From the NCBI GenBank assembly GCA_003231035.1, contig QIHU01000095.1:1-10488 (forward strand): 10,488 nt of DNA, in the 5' to 3' direction. The DNA is from Acidobacteriota bacterium. GTDB lineage: Bacteria; Acidobacteriota; Thermoanaerobaculia; Multivoradales; SZUA-115. The position numbers and the translations under genes are program-made. How positions within the stretch are numbered: the first letter of the stretch is position 1; each line of letters opens with the position of its first letter. This document shows, piece after piece, positions 5,710 to 10,488 of the stretch. Under the pieces are notes generated by a model. That model saw only the letters and a list, made by a program, of their open reading frames with translations. It was not told where the DNA came from and did not search any database.

Positions 5710-7605
5710 TTAGCGTGCAGCCTCCGCCACCTGAAGCGTCTCCAGCTCGCGCCGCGGCTCACCGTAGTAGCCGAGGAGTCCTTCGACCACCGCTTGGGCC
5801 ATCTTCTGGCGTTGCACCCGCGTCTGTAGCAAGCGCCGATCCTTCTCGTTTGACAAGTTGCACAGCTCCAGGAGAACCTTGGCCGGCACCGCGTTGTAGC
5901 GCAGCACCGCCGGGACATACTGCTGACGGCGCCGGATAATTTTTTCGCGAATTGGCTTGTCCTTGTGGATCGCCAGACCGCGGCGGCGAAAGGCCCGCAA
6001 CAAATCGTCCGCCAAGTCGCGCGACAACCCTTCGCTCTGGACTCGGTTCTTCGCTGAGTAGCTCACCTTGGGAGCCTCTTTGTACTCCTTGCGAGAGGCG
6101 TAGACCGCTCCCGAGCGGCCGTAGGTCCCGGCGCGTAGCCGCGCGTCCGGCACGTAGACCATGGCACCGCGCACCGACGGGTGCAACGAGTCGGCGTGGA
6201 GCGAGAGGAAGAGTACTTTCTTAGCATCGACCTTCTTCTTGCGCTGCTGGCGATAGATGCTGTTGGCCAGGTACCAGCGCAGATTGGTCCCAATCGCCGC
6301 CGTCTCGATCGGGTAGGGCGGCGTGGTCAAGACTCGGTGACGACGCGAGAAGCTCAGCACATCGCGGTCCTCGGGCAGCACCCGATCGCCATCTTGGACG
6401 GTCATCACCACCGTCGCCGCGGTGTAATTTTCGAGTAGCTGACGCACCCGCATCATCACGTCGTAGACATACAAGCTCTCCCAGACTCCGGCAACGGTCG
6501 CGCCCGAATCGGCGCCGCCGTGGCCCGCGTCGAGGATCACCGTCACCCCAGTGAGGCCCAGGGCCTGGACCTGATTGCCAAAGCGGGCGGAAGCGGCCAT
6601 CGCCGCTTCGTATTCGCTACGCCGTGGGTGGCCGGCCGGCAGGTGCTCCGGGAGCAACAGATCGAAGGGGATCTTGACCCGGTAACCGACCGGAATGTCG
6701 GTGACGTCCAAAATCCCGCTACGCCGGGCCACCTCTTTGGCCAAGGCGTTGACATCCTCAGCCAGCAAACGGCCGGTGAAGCGCACCACGACGCTCGAGT
6801 AGAGCGCTTCGCCAGGGCCCAGGCGATAGACGGCGTACTCGCCCCCGCGATCCTTGCGGTACTCGAGCTGGTAGCGCGCCGGGGCCGCCTCGGGATGAGT
6901 GGCTTCCTGCCGGCTCGTCGCCTCGGTGGTCACGGCAGGCTCGGTGGCCAACGCGGTGACCAACGCAGTGGCCACCGCCTTTCGAGGCGAGGATGAAGGC
7001 GGCAGGAGGTCCCGAAAGGCCGGCAGCAGCAACTCTCGTGGCACCACCACTCTTTGACCGGCGGTCAGCTCCTCTTCGATCAAGCGGTTGTGGGCGCGAA
7101 TGGCCGGGAAGTTCTGGCCATTGCCGGTGAACCACTGGGAGACTCGCCACAGATTCTCGCGCGCCAAGTCGCCAAACCCCCGCACCGTGTGATGCCAGCC
7201 ATCCTCGCGCGCCAGATCCTCACCGAACAGCGAGCGGGCCACCGAAACCATGAGTTCAGGTCGTAGGAGCCGGTAGGGGACGCGGTATCGTACCCCAGCG
7301 TGCAAGCCGCGTTTAAGACCACCGTTGGCCTCGGCGATCGCCTCGGAGGCGGCGGAATCACCGCAGAGGCGGCGGCTGAAAGCCCACAACCCCTCACCCT
7401 CTTCGGGAGCCGCTTCGAGGTAAATCCGCTGCTCTTCGTCGAGCGAGACCACCAGCCCCGGTTCGAGCTCCACACGGATCGCCGCTCGGGGCGGCGAGGG
7501 AGCCAACAGGGCCAAGGCCGCCAAGAGCACCCCCACCACGGGAAAGCGAACGCGCCGCCCTCGGTCACGCCATCCAGAACCAGCCTTATCCCTTAGTTTG
7601 TCCAC
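5710..7605 (-). CDS. Secreted N-acetylmuramoyl-L-alanine amidase (Amidase_3) with N-terminal LysM-like modules
   Basis: The 631-residue product is read from GTG 7605, with TAGG seven bases upstream. A basic N-terminus and hydrophobic stretch (about 22-41, VVGVLLAALALLAP) form a signal peptide or anchor. Three LysM-like segments follow, at about 70-117, 143-197 and 264-320, each showing a Leu-Tyr/Trp start, an Asn-containing middle and an end of the kind G-x-R-V-x-V/I-P; the third lies after a low-complexity linker (207-245). The C-terminal Amidase_3 domain (about 355-615) keeps the zinc ligands His362 (DAGHGG), Glu376 (VWESL) and His470 (SLHADS), plus catalytic Glu580 (LLELCNLSN). It should cleave the amide bond between MurNAc and L-Ala in periplasmic peptidoglycan, for cell separation or wall remodelling. 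A long insert (about 400-465, Lys/Arg-rich near its end) precedes the second His. The frame is open further upstream, but that part is unlike protein-coding sequence and covers the divergent promoter. Downstream are the ECF sigma and anti-sigma genes. Confidence 0.9.
   Translation of the reverse strand: MDKLRDKAGSGWRDRGRRVRFPVVGVLLAALALLAPSPPRAAIRVELEPGLVVSLDEEQRIYLEAAPEEGEGLWAFSRRLCGDSAASEAIAEANGGLKRGLHAGVRYRVPYRLLRPELMVSVARSLFGEDLAREDGWHHTVRGFGDLARENLWRVSQWFTGNGQNFPAIRAHNRLIEEELTAGQRVVVPRELLLPAFRDLLPPSSSPRKAVATALVTALATEPAVTTEATSRQEATHPEAAPARYQLEYRKDRGGEYAVYRLGPGEALYSSVVVRFTGRLLAEDVNALAKEVARRSGILDVTDIPVGYRVKIPFDLLLPEHLPAGHPRRSEYEAAMAASARFGNQVQALGLTGVTVILDAGHGGADSGATVAGVWESLYVYDVMMRVRQLLENYTAATVVMTVQDGDRVLPEDRDVLSFSRRHRVLTTPPYPIETAAIGTNLRWYLANSIYRQQRKKKVDAKKVLFLSLHADSLHPSVRGAMVYVPDARLRAGTYGRSGAVYASRKEYKEAPKVSYSAKNRVQSEGLSRDLADDLLRAFRRRGLAIHKDKPIREKIIRRRQQYVPAVLRYNAVPAKVLLELCNLSNEKDRRLLQTRVQRQKMAQAVVEGLLGYYGEPRRELETLQVAEAAR
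6944..6979. repeat. Three imperfect 12-bp tandem repeats inside the amidase gene
   Basis: Units 6944-6955, 6956-6967 and 6968-6979 share the pattern GTGRCCAMCGCN on the plus strand. In the amidase frame they encode AVAT-ALVT-ALAT (residues 210-221) in the linker before the third LysM-like module. The unit length is a multiple of three, so slippage would change linker length without breaking the frame. Confidence 0.7.
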
Positions 7606-7607
7606 AC

Positions 7608-7635
7608 TTAGACCTAACTTCTTAAAGTGTATAGT
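7608..7635 (+). promoter_or_regulatory. Candidate promoter for the CCA-adding enzyme gene
   Basis: TATAGT (7630-7635) matches the -10 consensus at 5 of 6 positions. The best -35 placement, TTAGAC (7608-7613) with a 16-bp spacer, is poor. Transcription would start near 7642, with a 39-nt leader to ATG 7681. The -10 shares bases with the divergent candidate for the amidase gene. Confidence 0.4.
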
Positions 7636-7660
7636 AGACCCTTCGAGCCCCCCGCCGCAA
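7631..7660 (-). promoter_or_regulatory. Candidate promoter for the amidase gene
   Basis: On the minus strand TTGCGG (7660-7655) is followed after 18 bp by TACTAT (7636-7631). Transcription near 7624 would leave a leader of about 19 nt containing TAGG (7616-7613) before GTG 7605. This supports the chosen amidase start. It overlaps the plus-strand -10, so both genes could not be transcribed from the same molecule at once. Confidence 0.35.
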
Positions 7661-7680
7661 CATTGGCCTGAGAAAACGCG

Positions 7681-9009
7681 ATGACCTCGCCTCCCTCTCC
7701 ATCTCCTTTCGACCGACTCCTGCGCCGACCCGAGGTCGTGGCCCTGGCCGCGGTGGCGAGTTCGTTCAACGTTCCGGCACACCTGGTCGGCGGTGTCGTG
7801 CGCGACTGTGGGCTGCGTCTCAAGATCAAGGATGTCGATGCGGTAGTAGCCGGCCATGGCCTAGAGATCGCCAAACGGCTCAGCCGCCAGTTACCGGCCA
7901 AGTTGATCCGCCTGGGCGGCGAACGCTTCGCCGCCCTACGGCTGATCGGCAAGAACTGTGAACTCGACATCTGGGATCGCCACGGAGACGGCCAGGAGCA
8001 CTCCCTGCTCGACGACCTCGCCCGCCGCGACTTGACCGTCAACGCCATCGCCCTCGACCTTGCCGCCAACCTCAGAAGTGCCGAGTTGTACGACCCGTTC
8101 GGTGGCCTGGAGGATCTCGCCCGTCGGCGGCTGCGCGCGGTGACCGACGAGAGCTTCGTGGCCGATCCACTGCGCGTTCTCAGGCTCCCCCGGCTGGCCC
8201 TCCAACTGGCCGGCTTCGGCCCTGACCGACACACCCTAGAGCTAGCGCGAGACGCCGCACCGGCCCTGCACCGCGTCTCCGCCGAACGCATCCGCGACGA
8301 GTTGAGCACGATCTTCCGCCTCCCCGGCAGCCATCGGGCGCTGGCGTTGCTCCATCAGCTAGATCTCTATCCTGCCCTCTGGCTCGGTCAAGCGGCCAGC
8401 GGCGGGGTGCGCTCGGACCCCCTTCCCCTCCTGCGCCGAGCCAGTCGGCCCATGGAACTCCTCCCCGAAGCCGCACGGAGGCTCGAAGAACTCGGATTAC
8501 CCACCCTGAGCGAAGGCGAGATGGCCACCACCCGCTACGCTTTTTCGTTTCGCGCCCTGGCGCCGACCGCCGACCCCGGCGGCCGGCTCGAAGCCTTCCG
8601 CGAAGCGGGTTATCTAAGCAAAGCTGTCGCCACCCGCGTCGCCCCGCTGCTGCGTCTGCCCGCCCCACCGCGCGGGGCGATGGATCGTCGGTTATTTCTC
8701 TATGAAACCGCCCAGCACTGGCGCTCGGCCCTCCTCCTCACCACCGCCCAGGCTCTCGCCACCGCTGAGCTACGATCGTGGACCGAGCAACCTCTCGCCA
8801 ACCTGGTCCAGCTGGCGCTCGAAGAGGGCGATGAGCTCACTCGCCCGCCCCGACTGCTCGACGGCCACGAGATCCAACTGCTGCTGGGGGTTCGCGGTAG
8901 GGAGATCGGCCAGGCGCTGGAAGAGATCGAGCGCGCCTGGGTCGAGGGCCAGATTACCAACAAGGAGGAAGCCCGCGCCTGGCTCGAGCGCCGCCGCACG
9001 AAGTTCTGA
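7681..9009 (+). CDS. cca: Class II tRNA nucleotidyltransferase / poly(A) polymerase family protein (CCA-adding type)
   Basis: The 442-residue product carries the ordered motifs of class II nucleotidyltransferases. Motif A has LVGGVVRD (35-42) and the metal-binding DVD (51-53), with a further Asp at ELDIWD (94-99). Motif B/C is ARRDLTVNAIAL (114-125) followed by YDPFGGLEDL (137-146). Motif D is ADPLRVLRLPRLALQL (161-176), and motif E is VSAERIRDEL (199-208). The C-terminal half is helical and ends with a family-typical segment, LLLGVRGREIGQALEEIERA (400-419), then an EEARAWLERR tail. The enzyme should add or repair the 3' CCA of tRNAs in the cytoplasm; poly(A) or A-only addition cannot be excluded from sequence. 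The usual EDxxR of motif D reads ADPLR, keeping the Asp162 and Arg165 that pair with the incoming base. No HD phosphohydrolase motif is seen. The ATG has only a weak GAGA nine bases upstream. The gene is divergent from the amidase and followed by a non-coding region. Confidence 0.9.
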   Translation: MTSPPSPSPFDRLLRRPEVVALAAVASSFNVPAHLVGGVVRDCGLRLKIKDVDAVVAGHGLEIAKRLSRQLPAKLIRLGGERFAALRLIGKNCELDIWDRHGDGQEHSLLDDLARRDLTVNAIALDLAANLRSAELYDPFGGLEDLARRRLRAVTDESFVADPLRVLRLPRLALQLAGFGPDRHTLELARDAAPALHRVSAERIRDELSTIFRLPGSHRALALLHQLDLYPALWLGQAASGGVRSDPLPLLRRASRPMELLPEAARRLEELGLPTLSEGEMATTRYAFSFRALAPTADPGGRLEAFREAGYLSKAVATRVAPLLRLPAPPRGAMDRRLFLYETAQHWRSALLLTTAQALATAELRSWTEQPLANLVQLALEEGDELTRPPRLLDGHEIQLLLGVRGREIGQALEEIERAWVEGQITNKEEARAWLERRRTKF

Positions 9010-9041
9010 GCTCGCCCTCTCGTAGAGCCCCCAAGGCTGGA

Positions 9042-9102
9042 CCGGCGGGAGCGAAGCGCGGGCGGGAGCCCAATGCCCCCGCTAAGAAAAATCTCCCGCC
9101 GG
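9042..9102. repeat. 10-bp perfect inverted repeat with 41-nt loop, possible transcript end of cca
   Basis: CCGGCGGGAG (9042-9051) and CTCCCGCCGG (9093-9102) are exact reverse complements. A direct copy of GGCGGGAGC (9044-9052) recurs at 9061-9069 within the loop, giving a choice of stems. It begins 33 bp after the cca stop. No U-tract follows on the plus strand, so this is not a standard intrinsic terminator. It may be a stabilising 3' structure or a dispersed REP-like element. Confidence 0.5.
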
Positions 9103-9165
9103 CCACCTTCCAGGGCCGTGGCATCGAATCTAGAAAGTTATTCGCCGGAAGTCCTTGCGATTCGA

Positions 9166-9194
9166 CTCAAAGAACTCTCAAAGAGTTCTCAAAG
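9166..9194 (+). repeat. Three CTCAAAG repeats at exact 11-bp spacing upstream of fumC
   Basis: CTCAAAG occurs at 9166-9172, 9177-9183 and 9188-9194. A 7-bp word with 4-bp gaps on one face of the helix is the geometry of sites bound by OmpR/PhoB-family response regulators. The block ends 27 bp before a candidate -35 at 9222. Confidence 0.6.
9171..9189. repeat. 8-bp palindrome with 3-nt loop, embedded in the phased repeats
   Basis: AGAACTCT (9171-9178) and AGAGTTCT (9182-9189) are perfect reverse complements around CAA. The palindrome is centred on the middle CTCAAAG copy. It could be a dimer operator site or an RNA hairpin. No T-run follows, so a terminator is unlikely. Confidence 0.5.
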
Positions 9195-9212
9195 GGCGGC
9201 GCCCCCCGCCTT
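9193..9212. repeat. Short GC-rich hairpin upstream of fumC
   Basis: GGCGG (9195-9199) pairs with CCGCC (9206-9210) around a 6-nt loop, extended by one G-T and one A-T pair at the base. No T-tract follows on either strand. Its role is unknown, and it may be chance in GC-rich DNA. Confidence 0.3.
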
Positions 9213-9221
9213 GGCCGGTAG

Positions 9222-9250
9222 TTGACCCACTCTCCAAGCCGCGACACCAT
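9222..9250 (+). promoter_or_regulatory. Weak candidate promoter for fumC
   Basis: TTGACC (9222-9227) matches the -35 consensus at 5 of 6 positions. After 17 bp, CACCAT (9245-9250) matches the -10 at only 3 of 6. A start near 9257 would give a leader of about 48 nt. The position just downstream of the phased repeats would suit an activated promoter, which often has a poor -10. Confidence 0.3.
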
Positions 9251-9304
9251 GGAGCGAGGGCTAGCTGCCCGACCTGGAACTTTGACCCACGGAGAGCCTC
9301 CCCG

Positions 9305-10488
9305 ATGACCAATACCCGCACCGAAACCGACAGCATGGGCCCCATCGAGGTCGCCAGTGACCGCTACTGGGGCGCCCAGACCGAGCGCTCACTCCACTAT
9401 TTCGCGATTGGCGACGACCACTTCCCGCGCCCGCTAATCCGTGCCTTGGGAATCCTCAAGAAAGCCGCGGCACTGACCAACGGCGACCTCGGTAGGCTGG
9501 AGGCGGACAAGGTCGAGCTGATCGTGGGCGCCGCGGATGAAGTCATTTCTGGTGACCTCGACGATCACTTCCCCCTCTTCGTCTGGCAGACCGGCAGCGG
9601 TACCCAGACCAACATGAACGCCAACGAGGTGATCTCCAACCGGGCGATCGAGCTGGCCGGCGCAACGCTGGGCAGCAAGGAGCCGATCCACCCCAACGAC
9701 CACGTCAACCGCGGCCAATCCTCCAACGACACCTTCCCCACCGCCATGTACATCGCGGCGGCCGAGCAGGTGGAGCACCACCTGAAACCACAAGTGGCGG
9801 CGCTGCGCGATGCGCTGGCCGCCAAGGCCGCCGCCTTCGAGCCCATCGTCAAGGTCGGCCGCACCCACCTGCAAGACGCCACACCGCTCACCCTGGGGCA
9901 AGAATTCTCCGGCTACGCGGCCCAGCTGACGGATGCCCTCGGAGCGGTGGAGGCCACCCTGCCGCGCCTCTACGAGCTAGCCCTGGGCGGCACCGCCGTC
10001 GGCACCGGCCTCAACACCCACCCCGACTACGCGGTGAAGGTGGCGCAGAAAATAGCCGACCTCACCGACCTCCCCTTCGTCACCGCCCCCAACAAGTTCG
10101 CCGCGCTGGCCGCCCACGACGCCCTGGTGGCGCTCCACGGTGCTTTGAAAGTCCTGGCCTGCGCGCTCACCAAGATCGCCAACGACATTCGCTGGTTGGC
10201 CTCGGGCCCGCGTAGCGGTATCGGTGAGATCACCCTGCCGGCCAACGAGCCCGGTTCTTCGATCATGCCCGGCAAGGTCAACCCGACCCAGTGCGAGGCC
10301 TTGACCATGGTCTGCGCTCAGGTACTGGGCAACGATGTCGCGGTCAACATCGGCGGCATGAACGGCAACTTCGAGCTCAACGTCTACAAGCCGCTGATGA
10401 TCCACAACGTCCTGCACTCCCTCCTGCTACTCGGCGACAGTTGCCGCGGTTTCCGCGAATTCTGCGTCGAAGGAATCGAGGCCAACAG
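9305..10488 (+). CDS. fumC: Class II fumarate hydratase (fumarase C), partial at right edge
   Basis: The open frame gives 394 codons and leaves the window; E. coli FumC has 467 residues, so about 70 are missing. It converts fumarate and water to L-malate in the tricarboxylic acid cycle, as a cytoplasmic homotetramer that needs no iron-sulfur cluster. Similarity to FumC is evident throughout. Substrate-binding residues lie in WQTGSGTQTNMNANEV (94-109). The second-site His129 is in HPNDHVNRGQSSND. His188 of the catalytic pair is in GRTHLQDATP (185-194). The fumarate-lyase signature GSSIMPGKVNP (317-327) carries catalytic Ser318 plus Lys324 and Asn326. These positions coincide with E. coli numbering, which supports ATG 9305. 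GGAGAG (9291-9296) is a good ribosome binding site eight bases upstream. FumC rather than aspartase or argininosuccinate lyase is favoured by the GTAVGTGLNTHP and APNKFAALAAHDALV stretches. Confidence 0.96.
   Translation, partial: MTNTRTETDSMGPIEVASDRYWGAQTERSLHYFAIGDDHFPRPLIRALGILKKAAALTNGDLGRLEADKVELIVGAADEVISGDLDDHFPLFVWQTGSGTQTNMNANEVISNRAIELAGATLGSKEPIHPNDHVNRGQSSNDTFPTAMYIAAAEQVEHHLKPQVAALRDALAAKAAAFEPIVKVGRTHLQDATPLTLGQEFSGYAAQLTDALGAVEATLPRLYELALGGTAVGTGLNTHPDYAVKVAQKIADLTDLPFVTAPNKFAALAAHDALVALHGALKVLACALTKIANDIRWLASGPRSGIGEITLPANEPGSSIMPGKVNPTQCEALTMVCAQVLGNDVAVNIGGMNGNFELNVYKPLMIHNVLHSLLLLGDSCRGFREFCVEGIEAN

Larger units (their letters stand above)
9010..9304. other. Non-coding region between cca and fumC
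   Basis: This 295-bp stretch has no credible gene. It holds a 10-bp inverted repeat just after cca, three phased CTCAAAG repeats with an embedded palindrome, a short GC-rich hairpin, a weak promoter-like pair, a 9-bp word repeated 60 bp apart, and the fumC ribosome binding site. The first part is GC-rich; 9120-9195 is richer in A and T. Confidence 0.8.

Noticed and set aside
7606..7857. Upstream in-frame extension of the amidase to an ATG at 7857
   Set aside because: It adds 84 residues with no signal-peptide character, overlaps the start of the divergent cca gene in antisense, and crosses the candidate promoters. GTG 7605 has a binding site and leads directly into the signal peptide.
9276..9304. 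GGAACTT at 9276-9282 just before fumC, matching the -35 seen upstream of the sigma gene
   Set aside because: At 16-17 bp downstream the sequence is TCCCC/CCCCG, not TCTGA, and initiation would fall inside the fumC coding region beyond its ribosome binding site. Probably coincidental.
9434..10417. Two long minus-strand open frames opposite fumC (9434-9901 and 9977-10417)
   Set aside because: They are antisense shadows of a highly conserved enzyme in GC-rich DNA. Their Gly/Val/Asp-rich products follow from the fumC codon pattern.
1..10488. CRISPR arrays, tRNA or rRNA genes, insertion sequences, phage or toxin-antitoxin genes
   Set aside because: Looked for on both strands. There are no regularly spaced long repeats, no cloverleaf-like blocks, no transposase or integrase motifs, and nearly all the DNA is explained by housekeeping genes.

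Overview
This is a GC-rich, densely coded bacterial chromosomal segment. It shows no mobile element, phage gene, CRISPR array or tRNA/rRNA gene. The gene set is housekeeping: RodZ-like morphology protein, GreA-family elongation factor, ECF sigma/anti-sigma pair, periplasmic amidase, CCA-adding enzyme and fumarase. A long N-terminally extended GreA, a LysM-like/Amidase_3 protein and HEAT/LRV-like repeat proteins together suggest a Gram-negative-type bacterium, possibly Acidobacteriota or a similar deep-branching phylum. That placement is an inference from gene style, not a tested classification.

Layout. Positions 1-2218, minus strand: a helical-repeat protein gene (GTG 2218), a rodZ-like gene (ATG 1296), and a second helical-repeat gene that overlaps the rodZ stop (ATG 418) and leaves the window on the left. 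Positions 2255-4348, plus strand: a 697-residue protein ending in a complete GreA module, divergent from the repeat gene by only 36 bp. Positions 4374-7605, minus strand: N-acetylmuramoyl-L-alanine amidase, then after 68 bp an ECF sigma factor, then a zinc-finger anti-sigma factor overlapping it by 4 bp. Positions 7681-9009, plus strand: a class II tRNA nucleotidyltransferase/poly(A) polymerase family protein, divergent from the amidase. Positions 9010-9304: a 295-bp non-coding region rich in small repeats. Positions 9305 to the right edge, plus strand: class II fumarase (fumC), lacking roughly its last 70 codons.

How the parts may work together. The amidase, sigma and anti-sigma genes look like an envelope-homeostasis unit. 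A near-perfect sigma-E-type promoter (GGAACTT, 17 bp, TCTGA) lies just before the sigma gene, which predicts autoregulation and argues that the true sigma start lies downstream of the first ATG. The fumC leader carries three copies of a 7-bp word at exact 11-bp spacing, the geometry of OmpR/PhoB-family response-regulator sites. The rodZ neighbours share a helical-repeat style, and one contains a clear 49-residue internal duplication.

No wholly new system is evident. The most promising leads are the ECF autoregulatory promoter, the phased repeat upstream of fumC, the GreA fusion and the repeat-protein/rodZ cluster.
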